A DNA stretch of 64,000 nt. Origin: Kaistella sp. 97-N-M2 (GTDB lineage Bacteria; Bacteroidota; Bacteroidia; Flavobacteriales; Weeksellaceae). The stretch covers positions 2,418,001-2,482,000 of the forward strand of contig NZ_CP090976.1 in the NCBI RefSeq assembly GCF_021513235.1. The letters run 5' to 3'. The position numbers were made by a program, and so were the translations under genes. Positions 1-8,039 of this stretch are shown here, one piece after another (position 1 is the stretch's first letter; each line of letters opens with the position of its first letter). The notes under the pieces are model-generated. The model worked only from the letters and a program-made list of their open reading frames with translations. It did no database searches and was not told the DNA's origin.

Positions 1-2
1 TC

Positions 3-851
3 GCACATTTTTTAGGCCTGATTTCCAGATGGTACTTATCCGGCCACGCGCCCTGGAGTAACGGTTACGAAGCAATTATCTTTATTTCCTGGGTAGGTAT
101 TTCAGCGGGGTTAATGTTTTATTTCGGCTTCGGAAAACCAAGTTTCAAAAAGAAAGACAAGTCCGTAAAAATCAACAGAAACAATGTTTCAAACGCCCTG
201 ATTCCTGCAGCCGGATTTATGGTTGCAGTTATTATGATGGGCTTTGCGCATGGTGGTTCCGCTCTGGATCCGCAAATTACGCCGCTTGTTCCCGTTTTAA
301 AATCGTACTGGTTAATTGTTCACGTTGCCGTTATTGTATCGAGCTACGGCTTTTTCGGTTTGTCCATGGTTATCGCGGTGATCACTTTGGTGTTCTATAT
401 TATTTCCCATAAAAAATCATATCATTTTCACCACGATACAACGTTGAAAGAACTGACCATCGTATCCGAAATGTCATTAACAATCGGGCTTTTTGCCTTA
501 ACGGTTGGTAATTTCCTCGGCGGAATCTGGGCCAACGAATCCTGGGGAAGATACTGGAGCTGGGATCCGAAAGAAACCTGGGCATTTATTTCCATCATGG
601 TTTATGCCTTCGTTTTACACATGAGATTGGTTCCGGGTTTACGAAGCAGATGGTTTTACCACACGGCCACAATGTTTGCCTACTGTTCAATGGTTATGAC
701 GTATTTCGGCGTAAATTATTACCTGAGTGGACTCCATTCCTACGCAGCCGGAGATCCGGTTCCCGTACCGGCGTGGGTTTACATCGGTCTGGGAAGTATG
801 ATCCTGCTCGCCACCGTTTCTTTTGTAAGATTCCGCGCGCTGAAAAAATAA
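3..851 (+). CDS. ccsA: Cytochrome c biogenesis protein CcsA/ResC-like, C-terminal part (5' end outside window)
   Basis: The reading frame is open from the left edge, so the gene begins before the window; 282 codons are visible. It is a multi-span membrane protein with the tryptophan-rich haem-handling motif WGRYWSWDPKE around codons 180-190, the hallmark of CcsA/CcmF/ResC proteins that bring haem to apocytochrome c outside the cytoplasmic membrane. In Bacteroidota this domain is often fused behind a ResB domain, which may lie upstream. An ATG at position 114 is internal and should not be taken as the start, because the family sequence continues upstream of it (WYLSGHAPWSNGYEA). A strong terminator follows 19 bases after the stop. 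Identification is secure; the total length is unknown. Confidence 0.9.
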   Translation, partial: AHFLGLISRWYLSGHAPWSNGYEAIIFISWVGISAGLMFYFGFGKPSFKKKDKSVKINRNNVSNALIPAAGFMVAVIMMGFAHGGSALDPQITPLVPVLKSYWLIVHVAVIVSSYGFFGLSMVIAVITLVFYIISHKKSYHFHHDTTLKELTIVSEMSLTIGLFALTVGNFLGGIWANESWGRYWSWDPKETWAFISIMVYAFVLHMRLVPGLRSRWFYHTATMFAYCSMVMTYFGVNYYLSGLHSYAAGDPVPVPAWVYIGLGSMILLATVSFVRFRALKK

Positions 852-869
852 TACATCATCAAATAATCG

Positions 870-900
870 ATCCCGGAACATTTTTCCGGGATTTTTTTTG
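870..900 (+). terminator. Rho-independent terminator after ccsA
   Basis: A perfect 9-bp stem (ATCCCGGAA with TTCCGGGAT) with a 5-base loop is followed by a run of eight T, starting 19 bases after the ccsA stop codon. Confidence 0.85.
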
Positions 901-939
901 TGCCGGAAGTGCTAAATTTTTTAGTAGCGCCACCCGAAG

Positions 940-1035
940 TTTTCTCTTCCGAAAATGGTACCCGCTTTCACTACTCGCGTCCCGACGCGTCGGGAGCGCT
1001 CAAACAGGCCGTTCAATCGGGGCTATAATGACGAT
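940..1035. repeat. GC-rich intergenic element with a 16-bp perfect palindrome
   Basis: This piece is much richer in GC than the flanking AT-rich spacer and carries the perfect palindrome TCCCGACGCGTCGGGA at 980-995. It has no convincing coding frame. It resembles, from memory of flavobacterial genomes, dispersed intergenic elements of the form AGCCCCGAT...TCCCGACGCGTCGGGA...GCGGG. Only one copy is in this window, so calling it a repeat is an inference. Confidence 0.35.
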
Positions 1036-1129
1036 AGGTTTTTTCTTTTCAAAAATCATTAAATAATCATTAAATTTGTCTGGACGTTAAATAATTCATC
1101 ATCGTCATCCATCATCAACATCCATCAAT

Positions 1130-2047
1130 TTGAGCACTTATCTCACCATTCTCGGCTTCAATTCGGCAATTCCCACGGTAACATCTTCGCCAACCGCACA
1201 GTTTCTCGAAATGGAAGAACGCGCTTTCCTCATCGATTGCGGCGAGGGAACACAGGTGCAGCTGCGCAAAGCCAAAGCCAGATTCTCCAAGATCAATAAT
1301 ATTTTTATTTCTCATCTTCATGGCGACCACTGTTTTGGTTTGCCTGGATTGATTGCGTCTTTCCGCCTCCTGGGCCGCGATACCGCGCTGAATGTTTACG
1401 GCCCGAAAGGCATTAAAGAAATGATGGAAACCATTTTCCGTCTCACCGAAACGCACCGCGGTTTCGATGTAATTTACCATGAGCTCAGCAGCAAAAAATC
1501 CGAAAAAATTTACGAAGACAATAGAGTAGAGGTCTTCACCATTCCGCTCGATCACCGCATTTACTGCAATGGCTATCTTTTCCGCGAAAAACCGAAAGAA
1601 CGCCATCTCAATATGCAGGAAGTTTCAAAATATGCGGAGATTGAAACCTGCGATTATCATAATTTAAAATTGGGGAAAGATTTTATCTTAAGTGATGGCT
1701 ATGTTTTAAAAAATTCAGTCTTAACCACCGAGCCTTCCAAATCGGTTTCCTACGCCTTTTGTAGCGATACCCGGTATTTGGAAGACGTTGTCCCGCTAAT
1801 CGAAAATGTAGATGTGCTGTATCACGAATCCACTTTTCTGCACGATCTGAAAGAAATGGCAGATTATACTGGCCACACCACGGCTTTGGAAGCCGCAAGG
1901 ATCGCCCGCAAAGCCAATGTCCGCAAGCTTATTTTGGGCCATTTCTCCAACCGGTACAGCGATCTGACCGTCTTCACCGATGAAGCCCGCGAAGTTTTCC
2001 CGAACAGTTTTTTACCAAAAGCGTTGGAAGCGGTAAAAATCGGCTAA
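1130..2047 (+). CDS. rnz: Ribonuclease Z
   Basis: A 305-residue metallo-beta-lactamase-fold endonuclease that removes 3' trailers from tRNA precursors in the cytoplasm. The metal-binding motif SHLHGDH is at residues 61-67 (H62, H64, D66, H67); further metal ligands sit in the SDTRY and LGHFSNRY segments of the C-terminal half. Length is normal for bacterial RNase Z. The start is a TTG at 1130: the conserved beginning YLTILGFNSAIPT follows directly and no ATG lies closer. It stands alone, 230 bases after the ccsA terminator, and is followed by a toxin-antitoxin pair of unrelated function. Confidence 0.93.
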   Translation: MSTYLTILGFNSAIPTVTSSPTAQFLEMEERAFLIDCGEGTQVQLRKAKARFSKINNIFISHLHGDHCFGLPGLIASFRLLGRDTALNVYGPKGIKEMMETIFRLTETHRGFDVIYHELSSKKSEKIYEDNRVEVFTIPLDHRIYCNGYLFREKPKERHLNMQEVSKYAEIETCDYHNLKLGKDFILSDGYVLKNSVLTTEPSKSVSYAFCSDTRYLEDVVPLIENVDVLYHESTFLHDLKEMADYTGHTTALEAARIARKANVRKLILGHFSNRYSDLTVFTDEAREVFPNSFLPKALEAVKIG

Positions 2048-2185
2048 AAGATTTTAGGCACAGGTCAATAACTTTCGATATCTAGCGTGGCGAGCTCAAA
2101 AAACTTCTGATAATTTCTACCCCAGAAAGCAGATAATATAATATAATTTATTTGTATCTTCGTATGGAAACAAGAAGCCTTTTAA

Positions 2186-2536
2186 ATGAAACGGTTTAAT
2201 GTCATTTTTCTAAGCGAAGCACGAGAATTTCTTCTCCGAGTTGATGAGAAAAGTCGGCATAAAATAATTTTCAATATAGATAAATCCCAGGTTAAAAATG
2301 ATACTGAACTTTTTAAGAAGCTTCAGGGTAATATTTGGGAATTTAGAACTTTGTATAATAAAACTTACTTCAGAATTTTTGCTTTCTGGGATAAAACTGA
2401 AAAAATAAATACATTTGTCCTAGCGACGCACGGAATTATTAAAAAGACCGGCAAAACGCCTGAAAACGAAATTATAAAGGCCGAAAATATTAGATTAAGA
2501 TATTTTGAACTTAAAAATAAATTAAATGAAAACTAA
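2186..2536 (+). CDS. HigB/RelE-like toxin (phage-derived Gp49-like family)
   Basis: A 116-residue basic protein of the RelE/HigB superfamily (Gp49-like), with the typical patterns RVDEKSRHKI, LQGNIWEFRT and ATHGIIKKTGKTP. Members cut mRNA on the ribosome when their antitoxin is lost. The gene overlaps the following XRE-family gene by 11 bases, and toxin-before-antitoxin order is the HigBA arrangement. A TATCTTCG box (2155-2162) about 24 bases upstream may be the promoter -7 element. Base composition is more AT-rich than the neighbouring rnz gene, in line with horizontal acquisition. Toxic activity is inferred from family and operon layout only. Confidence 0.85.
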   Translation: MKRFNVIFLSEAREFLLRVDEKSRHKIIFNIDKSQVKNDTELFKKLQGNIWEFRTLYNKTYFRIFAFWDKTEKINTFVLATHGIIKKTGKTPENEIIKAENIRLRYFELKNKLNEN

Positions 2537-2861
2537 AAACACACCATTTGAAATGTTCTCATTAGATAAAATAAAAGACGAATTTATTGGCGAGCCCGGA
2601 ACGCCAAGGCGAATATTGTATGAACAGGAACTTCAAATGGAATTGCTGGGTGGCTTAATAAGAAAAGTCCGCTTAGAAAGAAATATGACACAGGAAGAAC
2701 TTGGAAAACTGATTGGTGTTCAACGCGCTCAGATTTCGAAACTTGAAAATAATACGACTAATGTTACTGTGGAAACAATTTTAAGAGTTTTTAGTGCTTT
2801 AAAAGCCAAAGTAAATTTTAATGTGGAGATCTTAAGTAATAAAATTGAAATCGCCGGGTAA
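2526..2861 (+). CDS. XRE-family antitoxin (HigA-like)
   Basis: A 111-residue protein whose second half (about residues 40-95) is a Cro/C1-type helix-turn-helix: RKVRLERNMTQEELGKLIGV followed by QRAQISKLENN, the recognition-helix pattern. It would neutralise the toxin encoded just upstream and repress the shared promoter. The ATG overlaps the last 11 bases of the toxin gene, implying translational coupling. The N-terminal 35 residues (MFSLDKIKDEFIGEPGTPRR and onward) are the likely toxin-binding segment, as in other antitoxins of this type. Partner assignment is firm from the overlap; the regulatory role is from the family. Confidence 0.88.
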   Translation: MKTKNTPFEMFSLDKIKDEFIGEPGTPRRILYEQELQMELLGGLIRKVRLERNMTQEELGKLIGVQRAQISKLENNTTNVTVETILRVFSALKAKVNFNVEILSNKIEIAG

Positions 2862-2889
2862 GAAATATACTCTAATGACAAAATAAAAA

Positions 2890-3654
2890 ATGATTATTGC
2901 CGATTTAAAAGAATTTCTCGACGAAAAAGCCGATCTCTACAACAATCCCGATTTTATCGATAATGATCCCATCGCGATTCCGCACCGCTTTTCGCTGAAG
3001 CAGGATATTGAGATCGCAGGATTTCTAACGGCCACCATTTCCTGGGGAAACCGAAAATCCATCATCAACGACGCGGAAAAAATGATGAGTTTCATGGAAA
3101 ATTCTCCCTACGATTTTATTCGTAACGTGGAGGAAAACGACCTGAAAGCATTAGAAAAAATGAGCATCCACCGCACTTTCAACGGCGGAGATTTCAGAGA
3201 ATTTATTTTAAACTTAAAGCGGCTCTATTCCCAAAATAATACTCTGGAAAATTTTTTCCTCATTCATGATAGCGAACACAATTTCTACCACGCGCTGCAC
3301 CGGTTTCGCGGGAATTTTATTGGGGAAGATTTGCACCGCAGCACGAAGCATGTGAGTTCTACATACAAAAATTCTTCTGCTAAAAGACTGATGATGTTTT
3401 TGCGCTGGATGGTTCGGAAAGACAGAAAAGGTGTGGATTTCGGTCTGTGGCAAAACATCGATCCAAAATATTTATCGGTGCCGCTGGACGTGCACACGGG
3501 AAATATTTCCCGAAAACTTAACCTCATTCAAAGAAAACAAAACGACTGGAAAACCGTGGAAGAAATGGATGTGCCGCTGCGGAAATTTAACGCAGAAGAT
3601 CCGGCTTTATACGACTTCGCCTTGTTTGGCTTGGGAGTTTCCAGGGATTTTTAA
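2890..3654 (+). CDS. TIGR02757 family protein (DUF2400)
   Basis: A 254-residue cytoplasmic protein matching the TIGR02757/DUF2400 family found through Bacteroidota and some other bacteria. Visible family traits are the beginning LKEFLDEKADLYNNPDFI, the central RLMMFLRWMVRKD, VDFGLWQNI and PLDVHTGN segments, and the ending YDFALFGLGVS. The combination of LRWMVR and DVHTGN recalls helix-hairpin-helix DNA glycosylase-like folds, but the biochemical function is not known to me. It begins 28 bases after the antitoxin stop on the same strand and may be read through from it. Family call is confident, function is not. Confidence 0.85.
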   Translation: MIIADLKEFLDEKADLYNNPDFIDNDPIAIPHRFSLKQDIEIAGFLTATISWGNRKSIINDAEKMMSFMENSPYDFIRNVEENDLKALEKMSIHRTFNGGDFREFILNLKRLYSQNNTLENFFLIHDSEHNFYHALHRFRGNFIGEDLHRSTKHVSSTYKNSSAKRLMMFLRWMVRKDRKGVDFGLWQNIDPKYLSVPLDVHTGNISRKLNLIQRKQNDWKTVEEMDVPLRKFNAEDPALYDFALFGLGVSRDF

Positions 3655-3680
3655 CTAAATTTGCGCTAAATTCAAGCCCC

Positions 3681-4247
3681 ATGAGCCGAGAAGAAGTTCG
3701 CGAAAAAAATATACAGTTTTTAGAAAAAGTCACGGATTGGGTGATGTGGTGGATCGGCTCCATTCCTTCACTAATTGTGCATTCGATTGTTTTTATGGTG
3801 GCTTTTCTGCTGCCCGTTTTCGGAATTGTCGCTGTAGATAAAATGCTGTTGGTTTTAACAACCGTTCTCTCGCTGGAAGCCATTTATCTCGCCATATTCA
3901 TTCAGATGTCCGTGAACAGAAGTCACGAGCATATTGAAGATATTCGCGAAGATATTGAAGAAATTCAGGATGATATCGAAGAAATCAGCGAAGATATTGA
4001 GGAAATCAGCGAAGACATTGAGGAAATCAGCGTGGATATCGATGATATTCAGGAAGATATTGAAGATATTGCGGAAGATGAAGATGAAGAAGACCACAAC
4101 GAACGCGCCAAGAACGTGATGCTGAAAAGTCATGTTTCCTCCAATAAGAGCGACATCCGCGAAATGCGCGAGGTTATCGCCAAACTGCATGCACAGCTGC
4201 AGGACCTGAAAAATGACAGTGCGGAAAATTCAAAAAAAAATACCTAA
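3681..4247 (+). CDS. Membrane protein with Ile heptad coiled coil (DUF1003-like N-terminus)
   Basis: 188 residues. Two hydrophobic segments (about 25-48 and 53-75) are followed by VNRSHEHIEDI and then a highly regular acidic region (about residues 85-135) made of seven-residue units of the form EDIEEIS, with Ile at both core positions. That is a textbook left-handed coiled coil. A polar tail (about 140-188) contains a second short helical stretch. The two membrane spans ending in a QMSVNR-type motif resemble DUF1003 proteins, a tentative match. The underlying DNA (3936-4085) is a tandem degenerate 21-bp repeat. Start at 3681 is 26 bases after the TIGR02757 gene, so the two may be co-transcribed. 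Function unknown; cytoplasmic oligomerisation is inferred. Confidence 0.75.
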   Translation: MSREEVREKNIQFLEKVTDWVMWWIGSIPSLIVHSIVFMVAFLLPVFGIVAVDKMLLVLTTVLSLEAIYLAIFIQMSVNRSHEHIEDIREDIEEIQDDIEEISEDIEEISEDIEEISVDIDDIQEDIEDIAEDEDEEDHNERAKNVMLKSHVSSNKSDIREMREVIAKLHAQLQDLKNDSAENSKKNT

Positions 4248-4289
4248 AACTTTTTCATCTTAGCTGAAATACTTTGATATTTTATTAAT

Positions 4290-4838
4290 CTAGTTTTTTG
4301 CGGATTTAAGCACTTTAAAATAATTATTTAGAGGTTCTAAATTCATAGTTTTCCTTCGGACATCAACCTGGGACGAATCAATTAAATTGTCGATAAAAAA
4401 CGCTCCGTTTTCTCTGATGGAATATTGCGTCCCATAAATCTGTTTGCGGTTGTTCAGTAATTCAATTCGATCAATTAAGTACGCTAGTTGTCTTTTGTCT
4501 GCGTTTCCTTTTTTGGCCGCTTCCTCCATCACGGGCAGATAGCGCTCCATTGTTGATAATTCGTGTGAATGTTGAATTACAACGAAAAAGGCAAGATTAG
4601 CATTTTTCCCGATTTTTTCGGCACCTAACCAGCCCAAACTATCTATGATCTTTGTTACGATTTTAATGTTCTTTCGATCGAGGGGGTTTTGTTTTTTCCA
4701 GTCATAAACAGGGTTTCTGTATTTTTGATCGTCTTCCAAAATATTTTCCAATGTTTTTCTTACCTCGGTGTAATTTTCTTTTTGTTTACATGCGACCGCG
4801 TAAACAATAAAAAACACAAATAAGAATTTAATTTTCAT
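4290..4838 (-). CDS. DUF6624-like lipoprotein
   Basis: A 182-residue protein starting at the ATG at 4838; the frame is open 66 bases further upstream, but the hydrophobic signal MKIKFLFVFFIVYAVAC begins here and would be buried by the longer form. Cys17 follows a weak lipobox (AVAC), so the mature protein is probably lipidated. The segments SLGWLGAEKIGKNANLA, VIQHSHE and AYLIDRIELLNNRKQIYGTQ match the DUF6624 family, whose function is unknown. It lies 38 bases downstream of rsmA on the same strand and is probably its operon partner, although no functional link is evident. Confidence 0.75.
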   Translation of the reverse strand: MKIKFLFVFFIVYAVACKQKENYTEVRKTLENILEDDQKYRNPVYDWKKQNPLDRKNIKIVTKIIDSLGWLGAEKIGKNANLAFFVVIQHSHELSTMERYLPVMEEAAKKGNADKRQLAYLIDRIELLNNRKQIYGTQYSIRENGAFFIDNLIDSSQVDVRRKTMNLEPLNNYFKVLKSAKN

Positions 4839-4876
4839 TGCAGAAGTATAAATTTTTGCCAAAAATGTTGGGAGAT

Positions 4877-5656
4877 TTAGTTGAAATTCCACGCGTTTTT
4901 CCACGCGGCCGTAAACGCAATAAAATCCTGAATCGATAATTCTTCGGCACGTTTTTCCATAAATTCGTGCGTCTGCAAAGCTTCCGGAATTTCTAAAGCT
5001 TTCAAAGAGTTCGACAGTTTCTTCCGCCGTTGACCAAACCCCGCTTTCACAATCTGTTTAAACAAAACTTCATTTCCCACCAAACCTGCTTTCGGGTTTC
5101 GCGTGAGTTTAATAACGCCCGACTTTACCTGGGGCGGTGGATTAAAAACATTTTCGTGAACCGTAAACAAATATTCCACATCATACAAAGCCTGAACAAG
5201 CACCGACAAAATGCCGTATGCCTTCGTTCTGGGAACCGCTGCCGTTCGTTCGGCGACTTCTTTCTGAAACATGCCCACCATTTCGGGAACGCGGTCGTAA
5301 AAATCAATGATTTTAAATAAGATCTGCGAGGAAATATTGTACGGAAAATTTCCGATGATCGCCACTTGATCTTCAAAGATCTCGGCGATATCCAATTTTA
5401 AAAAATCCCCAATGATGTGTTCTTCTTGAAGTTGCGGGTAATGTTTCTGCAGATATTCCACAGATTCGCGATCGATTTCCGCCACAAAAATTTCGCTTTC
5501 TTTCTCTAAAAGATACTTCGTGAGGACGCCCATTCCAGGACCAACTTCCAGCACTTTTGCGTAACCGTCGACGCTGAGCGCATTTACAATATTTCTGGCA
5601 ATATTTTCGTCGGTCAAAAAATGCTGACCGAGATATTTTTTGGCTTTTACGCTCAT
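4877..5656 (-). CDS. rsmA: 16S rRNA (adenine(1518)-N6/adenine(1519)-N6)-dimethyltransferase
   Basis: 259 residues from the ATG at 5656, which directly precedes the conserved VKAKKYLGQHFL; an in-frame ATG 15 bases upstream adds only MNFEF. RsmA (KsgA) uses S-adenosylmethionine to dimethylate two adjacent adenines near the 3' end of 16S rRNA during 30S assembly. The SAM-binding motif LEVGPGMG is at residues 36-43, the acidic E60/D62 pair of motif II follows, and the catalytic NFPYNIS is at 103-109 (NLPY in many homologues). Full length for the family. It is the first gene of a minus-strand pair with the DUF6624 lipoprotein and diverges from ftsX. Confidence 0.95.
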   Translation of the reverse strand: MSVKAKKYLGQHFLTDENIARNIVNALSVDGYAKVLEVGPGMGVLTKYLLEKESEIFVAEIDRESVEYLQKHYPQLQEEHIIGDFLKLDIAEIFEDQVAIIGNFPYNISSQILFKIIDFYDRVPEMVGMFQKEVAERTAAVPRTKAYGILSVLVQALYDVEYLFTVHENVFNPPPQVKSGVIKLTRNPKAGLVGNEVLFKQIVKAGFGQRRKKLSNSLKALEIPEALQTHEFMEKRAEELSIQDFIAFTAAWKNAWNFN

Positions 5657-5785
5657 AAATTCAAAATTCAATACTGAAAATTACGGGTTAAGAGGATTTC
5701 CTTATGTTTTTTTTAACACCGATTTTCTGGGTTTCCCGGCAAATTACGGAAGTTTTTTTCTATTTTAGCAGAAATTTTTTATTTA

Positions 5786-6685
5786 ATGGCTAAGACAGTT
5801 GAAGATTTTAACAAAAGGCGCCTCCGCTCCAGCAACATCACCGTGGTAATCAGTATTGCACTGGTTTTGTTTTTACTGGGATTAATGGGACTCATCCTCA
5901 TCAATGCGCAAAAATATTCCGATTATATTAAGGAACAGCTCGTCGTCAACGCCTATTTTGATGAAAATTACGATGCGAAAGATTCCGCGAAAATTGTGAA
6001 GCGGGAAAACGAAGCCTTCCAAAAAATCCAGAAACTGACGCCGGTAAAACGTGCAACATACATCTCCCGCGAAATGGCGGCTGAAGAAGCCAGAAAAAGC
6101 ATGGGAATTGAAACCAGCGCCCTTTTCGAGGAAAATATTTTTCCGTCTTCCGTGGAAGTGGCACTGAAACCCGACTATGTGGATCCCGCGAAAATTGATG
6201 AAGCCATCAAACAAATCAAATCAACGCCCGGTATTGTCGATGTAAAGAACAACAGCACGCTGATGGTCGAGGTTTACAATAATCTGAACAATATTCTAAA
6301 ATGGATTCTCGGTTTTTCCGTGCTCTTTTTATTTTTGGCAGTCGTTCTCATTAACAATTCCATCAGACTCAAAATATTCTCCAAAAGATTCATTATTAAA
6401 ACCATGCAGCTCGTAGGCGCGAAACGCCGTTTTATCCTGAAGCCTTTCATTAAAGAAGCAATTGTTCTGGGTGTTATCGGCGCTGTGCTCGGTTTGGCGG
6501 TACTTTTTGGTGTGTGGTATTATTTTATAACCCAAATTGGGACGCCTTTTGCGCAGGACGATAATCAACTTATTATTTTAGTTGTCGGCATTTTCCTTTT
6601 AGGTGTTCTTATCACGGTTTTAAGTACCATTTTCGCCACGTGGAGATTTCTACGGTCGAATGTGGATGATCTTTATTATTCTTAG
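5786..6685 (+). CDS. ftsX: Cell division protein FtsX
   Basis: 299 residues with the FtsX topology: a cytoplasmic N-terminus, a transmembrane helix at about 22-42, a periplasmic domain (about 43-170) and three further helices at about 172-195, 225-245 and 262-285. FtsX pairs with the ATPase FtsE at the septum and controls peptidoglycan hydrolases. No ftsE is nearby, which is usual in Bacteroidota, where ftsX sits with DUF3098 and uppP as here. The DUF3098 gene begins 3 bases after its stop. The start codon follows a TATTTTAGC box (5761-5769) that may be the promoter -7 element. Confidence 0.92.
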   Translation: MAKTVEDFNKRRLRSSNITVVISIALVLFLLGLMGLILINAQKYSDYIKEQLVVNAYFDENYDAKDSAKIVKRENEAFQKIQKLTPVKRATYISREMAAEEARKSMGIETSALFEENIFPSSVEVALKPDYVDPAKIDEAIKQIKSTPGIVDVKNNSTLMVEVYNNLNNILKWILGFSVLFLFLAVVLINNSIRLKIFSKRFIIKTMQLVGAKRRFILKPFIKEAIVLGVIGAVLGLAVLFGVWYYFITQIGTPFAQDDNQLIILVVGIFLLGVLITVLSTIFATWRFLRSNVDDLYYS

Positions 6686-6688
6686 AAA

Positions 6689-6994
6689 ATGGCAAAAAAA
6701 TATAAAAGTTTCCAGGCCGATACCATTGGAAAAAAGGAAGAAAAAGTACCGGCGCAGAATGTATTCTATTTCGGCAAAGAAAATTATAAATTTATGATGA
6801 TAGGTTTAGCCCTCATTGTTGTAGGTTTCCTCCTCATGATAGGGCCCGACGCCAATACCGTAGATGGAAAATATGATCCGAATCTTTGGAACGAAGATAT
6901 TTTCTCCATCCGCAGAATCCGAATTGCACCTTTTCTGGTGATTGCGGGCTTCGCTGTAGAAGTTTATGCCATCCTGAAGAGAAACAAAGCTTAA
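6689..6994 (+). CDS. DUF3098 membrane protein
   Basis: A 101-residue protein with a hydrophilic N-terminus and two transmembrane helices (about 34-53 and 78-96) joined by a short loop with GPDANTVDGKYDPN and EDIFSIRRIRIAP, typical of DUF3098. It is tightly coupled to ftsX (3-base spacing), a gene pair conserved in Bacteroidota, and may act with the division or cell-wall machinery; this is inference from context. It is separated from uppP by a strong terminator, so ftsX-DUF3098 is one transcription unit. Confidence 0.88.
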   Translation: MAKKYKSFQADTIGKKEEKVPAQNVFYFGKENYKFMMIGLALIVVGFLLMIGPDANTVDGKYDPNLWNEDIFSIRRIRIAPFLVIAGFAVEVYAILKRNKA

Positions 6995-7016
6995 GTAATT
7001 TTTAACACCATTAACC

Positions 7017-7054
7017 ACTTTGTCAAAGTTTCAGTACTTTGACAAAGTTTTTTT
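7017..7054 (+). terminator. Terminator between DUF3098 gene and uppP
   Basis: A perfect 13-bp inverted repeat (ACTTTGTCAAAGT and its complement at 7036-7048) with a 6-base loop is followed by seven T. Confidence 0.85.
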
Positions 7055-7071
7055 AATATCACGCTCAATCA

Positions 7072-7890
7072 ATGGATCTTATCAAAACGATCATCGTTGC
7101 CATTATCGAAGGTTTAACCGAATTTCTGCCCATTTCTTCCACCGCACACATGGGATTTGCCGCCAATTTAATGGGCATGGAAGAAACTGAATTTCTGAAG
7201 ATGTTTCAGGTTTCCATACAATTCGGTGCCATTTTGGCCGTGGTTGCCGCATACTGGAAAAAGTTTTTCGACTTTCAGAATTTTAAGTTTTATTACAAAC
7301 TCGCCTTTGCCGTACTTCCCGCCTTGGTTTTAGGTTATCTGTTCGACGATAAAATTGAAGCGGTTTTGGGCAACCAAATCGCCATTTCTGCCGTCCTTGT
7401 TCTGGGTGGAATCGTCTTACTGTTCGCCGATTCCTGGTTCAAAAACCCCACGATTCACGATGAAAAAGAAATGTCTTATAAAAAAGCCATCATCATAGGT
7501 TTTTGGCAATGTCTTGCCATGATGCCAGGGACGAGCAGAAGTGCCGCTTCCATTATCGGTGGAATGACGCAGGGCCTGACGCGAAAAGCCGCCGCCGAAT
7601 TCTCCTTCTTTCTTGCCGTTCCTACCATGCTGGCCGTTACGGTGTATTCCGTTTTTGTAAAAACCTGGGGAAAAACCACCGCCACACCGCTGAAAGGTTA
7701 TGAAATGATTTTATCTTCCGCAGACAACATTACCGCTTTTATCGTGGGAAATATCATTGCTTTTGTGGTGGCTTTAATCGCCATAAAATCCTTCATCGGC
7801 TTGTTGAACAAATATGGCTTCAAACCTTGGGGTTGGTACCGGATTATCGTCGGAATCGTTTTGCTGATTTATTTCACGCAGTTTCAGTAA
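7072..7890 (+). CDS. uppP: Undecaprenyl-diphosphatase UppP (BacA)
   Basis: 272 residues, mostly membrane helices. UppP removes a phosphate from undecaprenyl diphosphate to regenerate the lipid carrier for peptidoglycan and other wall polymers; it also confers low-level bacitracin resistance. Both family motifs are present: EGLTEFLPISST at 13-24 (E13 and E17 catalytic, with H26) and PGTSRS at 152-157 with R156. Length is as expected. It begins 18 bases after the terminator of the previous unit and is followed, 149 bases on, by truB; this order is common in the group. Confidence 0.95.
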   Translation: MDLIKTIIVAIIEGLTEFLPISSTAHMGFAANLMGMEETEFLKMFQVSIQFGAILAVVAAYWKKFFDFQNFKFYYKLAFAVLPALVLGYLFDDKIEAVLGNQIAISAVLVLGGIVLLFADSWFKNPTIHDEKEMSYKKAIIIGFWQCLAMMPGTSRSAASIIGGMTQGLTRKAAAEFSFFLAVPTMLAVTVYSVFVKTWGKTTATPLKGYEMILSSADNITAFIVGNIIAFVVALIAIKSFIGLLNKYGFKPWGWYRIIVGIVLLIYFTQFQ

Positions 7891-7911
7891 TAATTCTGCA
7901 CCGAAAGTTGC

Positions 7912-8022
7912 TTCATTTTTTGGGCAGCTTTTTCCGCCCTCCGTTCCCGCTTTTTTGTCTCCACTGCGTTGCGGCAAAAAGAGCTCCACTCAGGTCGGGC
8001 TGCGGCGGGGAAATTTTTTACC
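7912..8022. repeat. GC-rich intergenic element between uppP and truB
   Basis: The spacer holds a GC-rich segment with paired motifs (GGGCAGCTTTTTCCGCCC near the left end; GGTCGGGCTGCGGCGGGG near the right end) around a purine/pyrimidine-rich centre. It shows no plausible gene. It resembles dispersed intergenic elements I recall from Chryseobacterium genomes, but no second copy lies in this window. Confidence 0.35.
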
Positions 8023-8039
8023 AAATTTAGTTTTCAAAA

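Noticed and set aside
114-851. ATG at 114 as the start of the first gene
   Set aside because: The family sequence continues in frame to the left edge, so the gene starts outside the window.
650-1066. A 138-codon frame crossing the ccsA stop and terminator
   Set aside because: It overlaps ccsA in another frame, runs through a strong terminator hairpin and a palindrome, and has no protein-like pattern.
3855-4190. Long open frames opposite to, and shifted within, the coiled-coil gene
   Set aside because: They arise from the tandem repeat, which keeps several frames open; their protein composition is unnatural and they lack family support.
7017-7048. Perfect 13-bp inverted repeat as an operator for uppP
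   Set aside because: It is followed directly by a T run and lies right after the DUF3098 gene, so it is a transcription terminator.
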